Position numbers and translations under genes: made by a program
Assembly (NCBI GenBank): GCA_009649675.1
Contig: WJPL01000004.1
Location: forward strand, 122,993 to 186,992
From: Alphaproteobacteria bacterium HT1-32
Lineage (GTDB): Bacteria; Pseudomonadota; Alphaproteobacteria; Rhodospirillales; HT1-32
Direction: 5' to 3'
DNA: 64,000 nt
In this document: piece after piece, positions 17,410-26,627 of the stretch
Position numbering within the stretch: position 1 is the stretch's first letter
How the letters are laid out: the number at the start of each line of letters is the position of its first letter
Notes under the pieces: model-generated
What the model was told of the DNA's origin: nothing
The model's database searches: none
Seen by the model: only the letters and a program-made list of their open reading frames with translations

Positions 17410-18297
17410 TCAGTCGATGCGATGGGGGTATTTTACGTTCAGCGACAGTTCCATGAGGTCTCGACCGATGATGATGTTACCGTCATAGACCGTCTTCATT
17501 TCGGTCACCAGTTGTTCCAGAACCCCCGGCTGATCAAGCAGATGGATGAAGTGGGTCAGGACGACGGTTTTTACATTGGCGCGGCGGGCAATCTCAGCAA
17601 TGTCCATATGATTGCCGCTGGCATCGCGATAGCCCTGTGTCGGTTCCATGCCCGACGCGAAATGACACATATGAATCAGCATGTCGCAGTCCCGGGCCAG
17701 TTCGATCATGCTGTCCGGGACACCACCGCTGTCACCTGAATAGACCAGCGTTCCGGCTTCGGTTTCCATACGAAATCCGAGGCAGTCCAGAATCGGCTGA
17801 AAATGGGCAGCTTCACCGACCGTGATGCGCCAGTCCTTGCCCTCGATGACATCGCCCGGAACGACTTCATGAATTTCCGGCTTTGGCTTCTGCCGGGGCA
17901 GGATGCCGCCGCGTGAGACATAGACATCCTTGCTGGCCTGGTGGCTGACACGGGATTCAATGTCGAGGCCGAAAACGCTGTCCTCTCCAATGATACGGTC
18001 GGTAATACGGGCCAGCGGCTGCGGTCCATAAACTTTCAGCTCAGGAATTTTGCCGGCACCGATATCCCAGCGCTGCAACAGCAGCCGTGGGTAATCCATC
18101 ATGTGATCATAATGCATATGGCTGATGAAGGCGTGGGTGACCCTGGTTGGATGGCAGCCGGCTTCCAGCAACCGGTGCGCGGCACCCGGTCCATGATCCA
18201 TGACGATGACGTCATCGCCGATTTCAATCAGGTAGCCCGAACTCTGGCGGGTCAGGGATGGGGCGGGGGTGCCGGTGCCGAGCAATGTGATCTTCAA
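17410..18297 (-). CDS. MBL-fold metallohydrolase (RNase Z/arylsulfatase-like)
   Basis: Zinc-dependent hydrolase of 295 residues. The metal motif HMHYDH is at 60-65, with later ligands in YSGDSGG, HMCHFASG and VLTHFIH. N-terminal MKITLLGTGTP is shared with RNase Z-like MBL proteins, but catabolic relatives act on small esters. The start is TTG at 18297 with a perfect AGGAG 6 nt upstream and no in-frame ATG nearby. It is the first gene of the MBL-GGT-GAF operon, divergent from a GntR regulator, with an 18-bp palindrome between them. Confidence 0.85.
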   Translation of the reverse strand: MKITLLGTGTPAPSLTRQSSGYLIEIGDDVIVMDHGPGAAHRLLEAGCHPTRVTHAFISHMHYDHMMDYPRLLLQRWDIGAGKIPELKVYGPQPLARITDRIIGEDSVFGLDIESRVSHQASKDVYVSRGGILPRQKPKPEIHEVVPGDVIEGKDWRITVGEAAHFQPILDCLGFRMETEAGTLVYSGDSGGVPDSMIELARDCDMLIHMCHFASGMEPTQGYRDASGNHMDIAEIARRANVKTVVLTHFIHLLDQPGVLEQLVTEMKTVYDGNIIIGRDLMELSLNVKYPHRID

Positions 18298-18353
18298 TTC
18301 AGTCTCCTGCCTGATGCGATGTTTTTTCTGGGTCTATTGATCGCAATTCATCG

Positions 18354-18371
18354 ATATACTATAGAGTATAT
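18354..18371. promoter_or_regulatory. Palindrome in divergent MBL/GntR promoter
   Basis: ATATACT ATAG AGTATAT is a perfect 7-bp inverted repeat, midway between the MBL gene start (18297) and the GntR gene start (18401). HutC-type GntR regulators bind such GTATA/TATAC-containing sites, so it probably controls both directions. Confidence 0.55.
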
Positions 18372-18400
18372 AGTTCAAAACTAATTAGTAAAAGATTGAA

Positions 18401-19180
18401 ATGGCCGCGGCGGAAATCGCACTCGATGAACTGGTGGAATGTGTCGCCGACGATGCGTCGGGTGCTTCCGGCCCGAAATATGTCCGGCTGTTCGAGGCTT
18501 TTTCAGATTGTGTGATCTCCGGGCGCTTTAAGCCGGGTGAGCGCGTGCCGACCGAGACCGAACTGGCCAGAAACCTGCCTTACAGTGTCGGAACGGTTCA
18601 GAAGGCGCTGGCGCAACTGGTGTCGAACGGTCTGATTGTCCGGCATCGTCGTACCGGGACTTTCATTGCGGAGCGACGGTCGCAGGCCAACAAGGTCTTC
18701 GTTTATCGGTTCAGGGATCCGGCGACGGGCAAGATGATGCTGCCGTTTGTGCGGACGCTGGCGGTCACTGTTGATGAGAGCGATGGCCCCTGGCGTCGTG
18801 CGCTGAACGTGAAACGGATGGTGCGTGTTGACCGGCTTGTCTGGTTCGACCAGCAGCCTCCCGCTTTCTCCAGCGTTTATTTCAGCTATGCGCACGGGAA
18901 AGACTATCTGGATGAGCCGGTTGAGAATCTGCACGGTTCGTCACTGCACGCCATGATGATCGAACGTTTCAATCTGCCGACCCTCCGTATGGAGCACAGC
19001 ATCGGCTGTATGGAACTGTCAGATGTTGCCTGCGAGAACCTTATTCTGCCGTCAGGGGCCATGGGAATGGTCTGGGATATCAAGGACTTTTCGTTTCAGG
19101 ATACGCCGATCCTGTTCCAGCGGTATCAGTTGCCGCCGGGACACCGGCCAATCGAGATAACGGAAAGCTATGGAGCTTGA
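18401..19180 (+). CDS. GntR-family regulator, HutC/UTRA type
   Basis: Regulator of 259 residues. The winged helix (about 25-95) has SGRFKPGERVPTETELARNL and SVGTVQKALAQLVSNGLIVRH; the C-terminal UTRA ligand-binding domain (about 110-255) follows. Its gene precedes the TTT transporter (79-bp gap) and is divergent from the MBL-GGT-GAF operon, so it likely represses both in the absence of a substrate. A palindrome ending 30 bp before the start is the likely operator. The ligand is unknown. Confidence 0.88.
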   Translation: MAAAEIALDELVECVADDASGASGPKYVRLFEAFSDCVISGRFKPGERVPTETELARNLPYSVGTVQKALAQLVSNGLIVRHRRTGTFIAERRSQANKVFVYRFRDPATGKMMLPFVRTLAVTVDESDGPWRRALNVKRMVRVDRLVWFDQQPPAFSSVYFSYAHGKDYLDEPVENLHGSSLHAMMIERFNLPTLRMEHSIGCMELSDVACENLILPSGAMGMVWDIKDFSFQDTPILFQRYQLPPGHRPIEITESYGA

Positions 19181-19259
19181 AGGAATGCTGCCACAATAGG
19201 GCGCTTCCTGATGGGAATGACGAAAACAAGAACGCGTTTCAACAGAGGAGAGCGAATTG

Positions 19260-20198
19260 ATGAAAAGATTAATTCCGATTGTTGCCGCCATCGCGATGAT
19301 GGCCGGCCACGCCCATGCCGAGTGGGCACCGAAAGGTCCGATCAAGCTTTGGATCGGTTTTGGTGCCGGTGGCGGTACAGATACCCAGGCCCGTGCGCTT
19401 GCGGAAGAGCTGCAGGCCCTTAAAGGCTGGCGGATCATTCCGGAGAACAAGGCGGGCGGTGGCGGTGCCGTTATGGCAGCGCAGCTCAAGGGTGAACCGG
19501 CTGATGGACAGACCATCGGTTTCGCCATCAACACCACCTTCGATTTCGCCACCATCGGCAGTGAAAATATCTCGATTGATGATTTCACTTACATCACCAT
19601 GACGGCCGGTTCGCAGATGGCTGTTCTGGCGCGTGCCGACAGCGGCTGGAAAACCCTTGAAGACATGGTCGCTGCCGCCAAGAGCGGCACCAAGATTGTC
19701 TGGGCAAACTGGGGCAACCAGGTTCAGGCCGGCGCCGAAGTTGTGGCCCGTCATTATGGTATCGAAGTCAATCATCTGCGTGGCGAGGGTGGCCGTTCGG
19801 CGATCAACGCACTGGTTGCCAAGGATGCGAATGTTGGCTGGGGTGGCGGCGTGCAGGGACCACTGGTTGCTGCAGGTGAACTGGTCATCCTGGCGTCGGC
19901 TGAGCCGTCACCGCTGGTGCAGGCACCGGAAGGCAAGACGCTGATCGACCGGGGTATCATGACCACCGGCCTCGGCTTCCAGTTTCTTCTGGCAGGTCCG
20001 AAGGGAATGGATACGGAAGCACGTGATGCGATTGCCAAGGCAATTCACGAAGTGCTGTCCAATCCGGAATCGAAGACAGCCCAGTTCGTGACCAAGCAGT
20101 ATCCCCCGGGACCGCTGATGACCTCGGGCGACGAACTGACGAAGCAGCTCAAGGCGAACCTTGAGGCGAACAAAGAACTCGTCAAGCTGGTGAAGTGA
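19260..20198 (+). CDS. Tripartite tricarboxylate transporter (TTT) substrate-binding protein, TctC/Bug family
   Basis: Periplasmic binding protein of 312 residues with signal peptide 1 to about 20 (ending HAHAE). It has the Bug-family mature start with IKLWIGFGAGGGTDTQARALA, then IIPENKAGGGGAVMAAQLKG. The ATG at 19260 has GAGGAG 9 nt upstream; the preceding TTG is less likely. It delivers a carboxylated solute to the TctB/TctA pair encoded next. The stop overlaps the TctB GTG start as GTGA. The substrate is not evident; the family takes citrate, aromatic acids, glutamate and others. Confidence 0.93.
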   Translation: MKRLIPIVAAIAMMAGHAHAEWAPKGPIKLWIGFGAGGGTDTQARALAEELQALKGWRIIPENKAGGGGAVMAAQLKGEPADGQTIGFAINTTFDFATIGSENISIDDFTYITMTAGSQMAVLARADSGWKTLEDMVAAAKSGTKIVWANWGNQVQAGAEVVARHYGIEVNHLRGEGGRSAINALVAKDANVGWGGGVQGPLVAAGELVILASAEPSPLVQAPEGKTLIDRGIMTTGLGFQFLLAGPKGMDTEARDAIAKAIHEVLSNPESKTAQFVTKQYPPGPLMTSGDELTKQLKANLEANKELVKLVK

Positions 20199-20815
20199 GC
20201 ACAGAGCGCTCATCGATGAACAGACGCAACGCGCCGGACCCGTGGGATATCGGGTTCGGCGTGATTGTGTTTGTGGCGTCTCTGCTGGCGATTTTCGTCT
20301 GGTTTCCGGCGGATATCCGCGGCGGGTTCATGCATATCAACATCACCGGCAAGGAAGAACCCGGCGATGCTTTTTTTCCGATCCTGCTGTCGGCAACGCT
20401 CGCCATTCTGAGCGCCCTTCAGGTGATCATTTCTCTCTTGCGCGGTTCACCGCCAATCACGCCCGGTGAACAGGGCAGACTGACACGGGAAAACCTGCTG
20501 TTTTTAGCCGGGTTTCTGGCGATCTGTGTCACCGGTCTGACCGTTATGTACGGGCTGGGACCGGTCACGGTCTGGGTTATGCAGCAATTCGGACTACTGG
20601 ATGTCGGCTATCGTTATCTGACAGATACAGCGCCATATAAATATCTCGGCTATGTGGTGGGCGGCATCTCGATGACGGTTGCCCTGATTGCCTGGACCGA
20701 GGGCAGGGTGCGACCGGTCAGTGTGCTGACCGTGGTGATCGTGCTGACCACCATGATCCTGATCTTTGATCAGTTGCTGACCAATGTCCTGCTTCCCCCT
20801 AACGCCGAATTCTAG
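20195..20815 (+). CDS. TTT transporter small permease, TctB-like
   Basis: Small membrane subunit of 206 residues (199 if the ATG at 20216 is used) with about four hydrophobic helices: GFGVIVFVASLLAIFVWF, FPILLSATLAILSALQVIIS, a pair around LLFLAGFLAICVTGL, and VVIVLTTMILIFDQLL. The GTG start overlaps the binding-protein stop, implying coupling. Partner of the large TctA subunit. The sequence is poorly conserved, as usual for TctB, so the call rests on topology and position. Confidence 0.82.
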   Translation: MSTERSSMNRRNAPDPWDIGFGVIVFVASLLAIFVWFPADIRGGFMHINITGKEEPGDAFFPILLSATLAILSALQVIISLLRGSPPITPGEQGRLTRENLLFLAGFLAICVTGLTVMYGLGPVTVWVMQQFGLLDVGYRYLTDTAPYKYLGYVVGGISMTVALIAWTEGRVRPVSVLTVVIVLTTMILIFDQLLTNVLLPPNAEF

Positions 20816-20827
20816 GTCAGCGCCCCT

Positions 20828-22432
20828 ATGGAACTCGTTCTTGAATATGTGATCCGCGGTATCACAGATGTTTTCTTTGCAAGCGACGGCAGCTTTGACT
20901 GGCTGCCGATTGCCATGGTCTTTACCGGCCTGCTGGTTGGTATCATCGTCGGGGCAACCCCCGGACTGAATGGCCCCTTTGCGATGGCCTTGTCGTTGCC
21001 GGTGCTGATCTGGGTGTTTGGTGTCAGCAATGACGCCCTGCTGCCGATCCTGGGATTTCTGATCGGGGTGATGAAGGGGGCGACCGTTGGCGGTGCCGTA
21101 CCTGCCATCCTGTTCAATACGCCGGGGACACCTGATGCCTATCTGACGACGCTTGACGGGCATCCGATGGCGATGAAGGGCGAAGGCCCGAAGGCGCTGA
21201 AGGTGGCACATTTCAGCTCGGTCTGTGGTGACAGCTTCAGCGATATGGCGTTGTTCCTCACAGCCCCGGTGCTGGCGATCCTGATCGAAAGTGTGCTCGA
21301 CCTGCCAGAAAAGGCGGCACTTATCATTCTCTCCCTGTCCTTCATGGCAGCTGTTGCCGGCAGCGCCCCGATGAAGGGTCTGGTGATCGGCGTGTTTGGC
21401 ATGTTGCTGGCACTGATGGGCTCAACCCTGTCCGGGAACGGCCCGCGCATGACCTTTGGCATTCCGGAACTTGGTGGCGGGCTGCCGCTGTCTTCAGCCA
21501 TTCTCGGTGTGCTGATCGTTGGCGAGGTGTTTATTGGTATCGAAACCGCAGCACGCGAGCGGTTGCGCAACGCCGGAATCAGTATGACGCCCGTACTCGG
21601 CGACAATCGCCTGCGACTGGCGGATATCAAACGCATCATGCCGGTGATTTTCTCGTCTTCGATCATCGGCACGGCGATTGGCGCGCTGCCCGGTATCGGA
21701 ACAACCCTTGCCGCCACCCTCGGCTATGATTTTGCCAAGCGCTTCTCAAAAAATCCCGAGCGTTACGGCACAGGTATTCCGGAGGGTGTCGCGGCGACGG
21801 AGGCGGCGAATTCCTCGGTCTCTGGCGCCAACCTGATTCCGGTGATGAGTCTGGGTATTCCCGGTAACTTTGCTGCTGTCTTCATCATTCTGGCGGTGGA
21901 ATCGGTGGGTGATTTCACCCTCGGCCCGCAGGTCTTCCGCTTTACAGAAATCAAGGAGATTGAAGGTTACGGGACAATCATCAACAAGGATCTGGTGATT
22001 GCGTTCGCCATGTTCACCCTGATGGTATTCGCCAACATCTTCAACTGGACCGTCGGCGGGGTCGTCATGCGTTCGCTTGGGGTGCTGGCCCGGGTTCCGA
22101 AATCCATCATGCTGCCAGTGGTCATGCTGATCACGCTGACAGCGGTCTATGCGCAGGATGGTGGGTTCGTAGCGATCTGGGTGGTGATGATCTTTGGTCT
22201 GATCGGTTATGTGTTGCGACGGCTGGATATCTCGATCCTGCCTTTCGTGATCGGCTTCCTGCTGTCGCCACGTCTAGAAGAACTGATCCGGGGTGGTTAT
22301 TCCGCATCGGGCGGTGATCCCTGGTTCCTGCTGAAATCACCGATTGCGCTGCTGTTTCTGGTGGGTGCCGTCTTCATCATCTACTTCGCAACCCGGCGGG
22401 CAAAAACAAAAGCTGTCACCGCCGACGCCTGA
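20828..22432 (+). CDS. TTT transporter large permease, TctA-like
   Basis: Large membrane subunit, 534 residues, about 12 helices. TctA hallmarks are GATPGLNGPFAMALSLP, a phosphate-free NTPGTPDAYLTTLDGHPMA loop, IGALPGIGTTLAATLGYDFA and VAATEAANSSVSGANLIPVM. It couples solute uptake to an ion gradient. It is 12 bp after TctB and ends the transporter part of the operon; the flavoprotein gene at 22516 follows after an 83-bp gap with its own palindrome. Confidence 0.94.
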   Translation: MELVLEYVIRGITDVFFASDGSFDWLPIAMVFTGLLVGIIVGATPGLNGPFAMALSLPVLIWVFGVSNDALLPILGFLIGVMKGATVGGAVPAILFNTPGTPDAYLTTLDGHPMAMKGEGPKALKVAHFSSVCGDSFSDMALFLTAPVLAILIESVLDLPEKAALIILSLSFMAAVAGSAPMKGLVIGVFGMLLALMGSTLSGNGPRMTFGIPELGGGLPLSSAILGVLIVGEVFIGIETAARERLRNAGISMTPVLGDNRLRLADIKRIMPVIFSSSIIGTAIGALPGIGTTLAATLGYDFAKRFSKNPERYGTGIPEGVAATEAANSSVSGANLIPVMSLGIPGNFAAVFIILAVESVGDFTLGPQVFRFTEIKEIEGYGTIINKDLVIAFAMFTLMVFANIFNWTVGGVVMRSLGVLARVPKSIMLPVVMLITLTAVYAQDGGFVAIWVVMIFGLIGYVLRRLDISILPFVIGFLLSPRLEELIRGGYSASGGDPWFLLKSPIALLFLVGAVFIIYFATRRAKTKAVTADA

Positions 22433-22470
22433 CACCTGCGGTTACAGATTGCGGGATCTATCCGTGAAAT

Positions 22471-22486
22471 GTTATAGATATAGAAC
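22471..22486. promoter_or_regulatory. GTTATA-type operator upstream of the flavoprotein gene
   Basis: GTTATAGATATAGAAC is an imperfect palindrome (5 of 6 arm bases pair) 30 bp before the start at 22516. It closely resembles the perfect GTTATAAATCTATAAC at 32022-32037, suggesting one regulator for both, perhaps the UTRA-type GntR encoded at 31072-31923. Confidence 0.45.
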
Positions 22487-22515
22487 ATATTTGTAGCATT
22501 ACATGGAATATTGCG

Positions 22516-24507
22516 ATGTCCGGGATCCGCTATCCGCATGTTTTTCAGCCGCTCCGCATTGGTAATGTCGAGGTACGGAACCGGATCATGGTTCCCGCAC
22601 ATACGACAAACTTTGGCGAAGATAACCTGCCAAGTCAGCGGCATCTGGACTATCACCGGGCGCGGGCAGCCGGTGGAGTGGGCCTGATCATTTTCGAGGC
22701 GATCCGGGTGCACCGGTCCAGCCTCGGGCGCAAGCAGGGGGTCAATGGATATGACCGCGCCTGCATTCCAAAGTTCCGGGAAATAGCTGAAGCGGTGCAG
22801 GCTGAGGGCGGGCGGTTGTTCGGTCAGATCATCCATCTTGGCCGCCATATCGACGGCAACTTTACCCGTACACCAAGCTGGAGCGCGTCCGATACACCCT
22901 GGACCGCCATGGCCCCGGCCCCGCATCCGATGACCGTTGATGAAATCAGGGAAGTCACTACCGCCCATGCAGAGGTCGCCTGCAATCTGCTGGAAGCCGG
23001 CCTCGACGGGATCGAGTTGCAGATGGCGCATGGTCATCTGCTGCAACAGTTTCTGTCTCCTGCGGTCAACCGGCGAACCGATGATTATGGCGGCTCGCCG
23101 GAGAACCGGCTGCGTTTTCCGGTCGAGACCCTCCAGGCGGTTCGCAATGCAATCGGCCCCGATGCCTGTCTGGGGATCCGGATCAGTGCAGACGAGTTTC
23201 TGGAAGGCGGGCTGACCATCGAGGATATGTGCGATATCGTGCCGAAACTGGTTGCGGCGGCCAAGGTGGATTTCGTCAATGTTTCGCACAGCGCCTATCA
23301 CGGCAGCTACACCATTGCGACGCAGATGGCCGACATGTCTTTTCCGAAAGGGACCTTCTGGCCGCTGACAACACGTATCCGTCAGGCACTGGAGCCGGTC
23401 AGTAACCGGCCGGTTGTCATGTCGGTTTGTCAGTACCGCACAATCGCAGATGCCGAGGCAATGCTGTCCTCTGGTGATACAGACATGGTTGGTATGGCCC
23501 GGGCCCATATTGCTGACCCGGAACTGGTCAATAAGGCAGCGCAGGGCCGGGAAACTGAAACGATCCCCTGTATCGGCTGCAATCAGGGCTGTGCCGGGAT
23601 GCTGGCCCATAATCTCGCAATTACCTGCCTGACCAACCCGCGGACGGGGAAGGAGGGGGAATGGCTGAAACCGGACCTGACACCGGCCACTGACCGGAAG
23701 CGCGTGCTGGTGATCGGTGGTGGACCGGCCGGTGCCGAAGCCGCATGGACTGCCGCAGCACGGGGGCATGACGTAACCTTGTGGGAACGCGGTGATCGTC
23801 TGGGCGGTGAACTGAACCGGATCGAGAAGATGCCGTTACGGGCTGAATTCCTGCAACTTCTGGAGCATCAGAAACGCCGGCTGGAACAGTATGAGGTGAA
23901 GACCGAACTGGGGCGCAGCGCCGATCTCGACAGTGTCCGGTCCTTCATGCCGGATACGGTCATCATGGCAACGGGTGCCCGTGCTGTCGGGCAGTCTTTC
24001 CCAGAAGGGGGCAGAGGGCTGACCTTCGCTGAGGCGCTGGCCGATGTCAGTGCGCTGGGATCACGCATTGTGATGCTGGATGCGCTGGGGACCTGGGCGG
24101 TCTCCGGAATGGCAGAGTATCTGGCAGACCTCGGGAAACAGGTGACCCTGATTGTGCCGACCGGCACGCCGGCCTGGACTGTCAGCGTCTATTCTTCCTA
24201 TGCCCTGCGCCATCGCCTGCGGGAAAAGCAGGTCAGGATCATCGGTACTCATGCGATCCGGTCATGGGATGGCGAGAAGGTACAACTGACGGACCTGTCT
24301 CTGGGAGAGGCTGGCCCCGAACTGACGGCCGACAGTGTGATCGCCCCACTGCACGGTCATGCTGATGACCGCCTGACATCGGAGCTGATTGCCTGGCGCA
24401 ATGAAGCGAATGCCCCCGTCGATATCCGCTCTGCCGGTGACTGCCAGTCCCCGCGGACAGCACTGGAAGCTGTGTTTGAGGGGCAGGAAGCGGGCCGGCT
24501 GGTCTGA
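22516..24507 (+). CDS. FMN/[4Fe-4S]/FAD flavoprotein of the TMADH / 2,4-dienoyl-CoA reductase family
   Basis: 663 residues with an N-terminal Old-Yellow-Enzyme TIM barrel (1 to about 345), an Fe-S loop with Cys352, Cys355, Cys359 and Cys371 (CIGCNQGC, then TCLTNP), and a C-terminal FAD/NAD fold starting at VLVIGGGPAGAEAA. The active-site region has HGHLLQQFLSPAVNRR. Family members reduce enoyl-CoA or N-demethylate methylated amines. Spacing C-x2-C-x3-C-x11-C is that of dienoyl-CoA reductase. It follows the TTT transporter and is convergent with the SDR gene, with 2 bp between the stops. The substrate is unknown. There is no clear Shine-Dalgarno. Confidence 0.88.
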   Translation: MSGIRYPHVFQPLRIGNVEVRNRIMVPAHTTNFGEDNLPSQRHLDYHRARAAGGVGLIIFEAIRVHRSSLGRKQGVNGYDRACIPKFREIAEAVQAEGGRLFGQIIHLGRHIDGNFTRTPSWSASDTPWTAMAPAPHPMTVDEIREVTTAHAEVACNLLEAGLDGIELQMAHGHLLQQFLSPAVNRRTDDYGGSPENRLRFPVETLQAVRNAIGPDACLGIRISADEFLEGGLTIEDMCDIVPKLVAAAKVDFVNVSHSAYHGSYTIATQMADMSFPKGTFWPLTTRIRQALEPVSNRPVVMSVCQYRTIADAEAMLSSGDTDMVGMARAHIADPELVNKAAQGRETETIPCIGCNQGCAGMLAHNLAITCLTNPRTGKEGEWLKPDLTPATDRKRVLVIGGGPAGAEAAWTAAARGHDVTLWERGDRLGGELNRIEKMPLRAEFLQLLEHQKRRLEQYEVKTELGRSADLDSVRSFMPDTVIMATGARAVGQSFPEGGRGLTFAEALADVSALGSRIVMLDALGTWAVSGMAEYLADLGKQVTLIVPTGTPAWTVSVYSSYALRHRLREKQVRIIGTHAIRSWDGEKVQLTDLSLGEAGPELTADSVIAPLHGHADDRLTSELIAWRNEANAPVDIRSAGDCQSPRTALEAVFEGQEAGRLV

Positions 24508-24509
24508 AG

Positions 24510-25238
24510 TCAGCCCATCCGCAGGCCGCCATTGACGGCGAGGACGGCACCGGTGGTGAAGGCGGCTTCGGGGGATAGCAGGTAGGCCACGGCGGCAGCG
24601 ATTTCTTCAGGCTGGCCCATGCGTTTCAGCGGGGTCGAGGCGGACATCGCGGCTTTCTTTTCAGCGGGATGGGCGGCCAGCATCGGTGTTTCGATTGCAC
24701 CGGGGGCGACACTGTTCACCGTGATCTTTCGCGGGGCAAGCTCCTGCGCCATTGATTTGGTCAGGGCTTCAACCCCGCCTTTCGATGCTGCATAGGCCGT
24801 GCCTGTGATGACCCCGCCGGTTTGTCCTGCCAGCGAGCCCAGCGTCACGATCCTTCCGCCATCGACCAGCCAGTCACGTGCAGCCTGACTGCACAGGAAA
24901 AACCCGGTCAGGTTGATGGTGATGATTTCGGTCCAGCGGGCCAGTGTCAGGTCCGCCAGCTTGCCGTTATCGACAACCCCGGCACAGAGCACGAGGGCGT
25001 CAAGAGCTGGCACGGCCTTGCGTGCGCTGTCGAAGGCACTGGCAATGCTGTCCGGGCTGGTCAGGTCGATCGGGACGGCGATACCGCCGGTCTCTGCTGC
25101 CATGGCATCCAGCGCCGGTGTGGCGAGGTCCATGCAGACCAGCGGACGGTATCCGTCGCGGGCGGCGCGTCGGGTGATGGCAGCACCGATGCCTCCGGTG
25201 GCACCGACGATACAGGCAGAACGTGGGGATTGGCTCAT
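24510..25238 (-). CDS. Short-chain dehydrogenase/reductase (SDR)
   Basis: 242 residues, classical SDR with GATGGIG at 12-18, Ser135, Tyr149 and Lys153 (TAYAASKGG). The usual N-N-A-G is replaced by VLCAGVVDNG, which is tolerated in the family. The C-terminal VNSVAPGAIETPM is typical. It is last in the minus-strand run with the CoA ligase, amidohydrolase and acyl-CoA dehydrogenase genes. A beta-hydroxyacyl or alcohol substrate would fit an acyl-CoA pathway; this is inference. Confidence 0.88.
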   Translation of the reverse strand: MSQSPRSACIVGATGGIGAAITRRAARDGYRPLVCMDLATPALDAMAAETGGIAVPIDLTSPDSIASAFDSARKAVPALDALVLCAGVVDNGKLADLTLARWTEIITINLTGFFLCSQAARDWLVDGGRIVTLGSLAGQTGGVITGTAYAASKGGVEALTKSMAQELAPRKITVNSVAPGAIETPMLAAHPAEKKAAMSASTPLKRMGQPEEIAAAVAYLLSPEAAFTTGAVLAVNGGLRMG

Positions 25239-25264
25239 TTTTCCTGGTCCTTTGCTCTGGTCGA

Positions 25265-26623
25265 TCAGCGCAGATCAATCAGGCGTTTAGATTTAAGTGA
25301 TTTCTCGGTGTCGAAAATTTCGCGGGCATCAACCAGATCGATCTCCGGACGTACACCAACAGCGGCCTTTACCAGTTCCGCCATCTCACCCGCGAATTCG
25401 TCGCCGGTTGCCACATTGGCGGCAACACGTACGGTCAGCCGGTCCATAGACAGCCGGTCATTCGGGTCTGTCCGGTCGATCACGATCTGATATTCCGCGA
25501 CCCGGTCATCTGCGATCAGTGCCTTGCCCAGCAGGGCCGGGTTGATCAGCATGCCCTTGACCTTCACCAGGTCGTCGGCACGGGATGGCATTTCGACAAA
25601 GCGGTCCGTCGTTGCATGACAATGCGGGCAGGCTTCCCGCGACAGCACGGTCAGGTCACCAAGGGCATAGCGCAGCAGCACGGTGCCGCGACGGTTCAGA
25701 TGGGTCATCACGGCCATGCCGCGCTGGCCATCCGGCAGTGGTTTGTGGCTTTCCGGGTCGACGACCTCGAAATAGAACTCGTCCGGGGCCGGGTTGTGAT
25801 ATCCGGCACCGGGCTGGCATTCGACGGTGCCGACCTGCATTTCAGTCGCGGCATAGGATACGCTGACCAGCGGGTTCTTTGCCCCCATATTGACCAGACG
25901 GCGGGTCATGTCATCGCGCATTTCTTCGGTTACGGCCTCGCCGGTAACGAAGACCAGTCGCACAGCAGAGAAGTCCGCGCCGTTTTCTTCAGCCTGCAGG
26001 ATGACGCGGCGGGTATAGCTGGCAACACCCCAGAGAATTGTGGCGCGGGTCCGGGCGACAGTTGCCACGACCTCGTCCATACCCGAACTCCAGTGGAAAT
26101 AGGGGGATGGCTTGCCGGGAAGCGGACTGACCACCGGTATTTTCATCGCGTTCGCGGCGGCGATGGTACGGTGATAGGCCCCATAGGGATGAACGGTCAG
26201 CGGGCAGAGATTGGCTATGATATCGTTTTCATTTACGCCCCGGATTTCCAGCGCCCGGCGGTTGGTGGTCAGGATGTTGTAGAAATCGTAGGTCGTGGAA
26301 TAGAAGGGCGTGGGGATGCCGGTCGACGTGCCCGTGGTATGCATGACATCCCATGTAACCTGCATTTCAATCGGCAGATCCCTGCAATCCATGCGGAAGG
26401 CTTCCGGTTCCGCCATATAGTCTTTCTTGGCAATGATCGGAATCCGGCTGATATCTTTCAGGCCGCCGATATCGCTGCGCTTCAGCCCCATATCGGCAAA
26501 TCGCTGGCGATAATAGGGATGGCGCTCAAACACCAGATCAAGAGTGGCCGCGAAATTCCGTTCCTGAACGGCGTCGATTTCGTCACGGCTGCGGTACGGC
26601 AGGTCGGCAATCATCTCGTCCAT
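25265..26623 (-). CDS. Phenylacetate-CoA-ligase-like adenylate-forming enzyme
   Basis: 452 residues, PaaK-like member of the ANL superfamily that activates a carboxylic acid as AMP ester and then CoA ester. The nucleotide loop is HTTGTSTGIPTP; other marks are VFVTGEAVTEEM, SYAATEM and the C-terminal VKVKGMLINPALL hinge. ACPHCHATTDR holds a CxxC-H cluster seen in some PaaK-like proteins. The start is ATG 26623, 4 bp after the amidohydrolase stop, with AGAGAGG upstream. With the acyl-CoA dehydrogenase it defines a CoA-dependent acid degradation module. Confidence 0.88.
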   Translation of the reverse strand: MDEMIADLPYRSRDEIDAVQERNFAATLDLVFERHPYYRQRFADMGLKRSDIGGLKDISRIPIIAKKDYMAEPEAFRMDCRDLPIEMQVTWDVMHTTGTSTGIPTPFYSTTYDFYNILTTNRRALEIRGVNENDIIANLCPLTVHPYGAYHRTIAAANAMKIPVVSPLPGKPSPYFHWSSGMDEVVATVARTRATILWGVASYTRRVILQAEENGADFSAVRLVFVTGEAVTEEMRDDMTRRLVNMGAKNPLVSVSYAATEMQVGTVECQPGAGYHNPAPDEFYFEVVDPESHKPLPDGQRGMAVMTHLNRRGTVLLRYALGDLTVLSREACPHCHATTDRFVEMPSRADDLVKVKGMLINPALLGKALIADDRVAEYQIVIDRTDPNDRLSMDRLTVRVAANVATGDEFAGEMAELVKAAVGVRPEIDLVDAREIFDTEKSLKSKRLIDLR

Positions 26624-26627
26624 CACG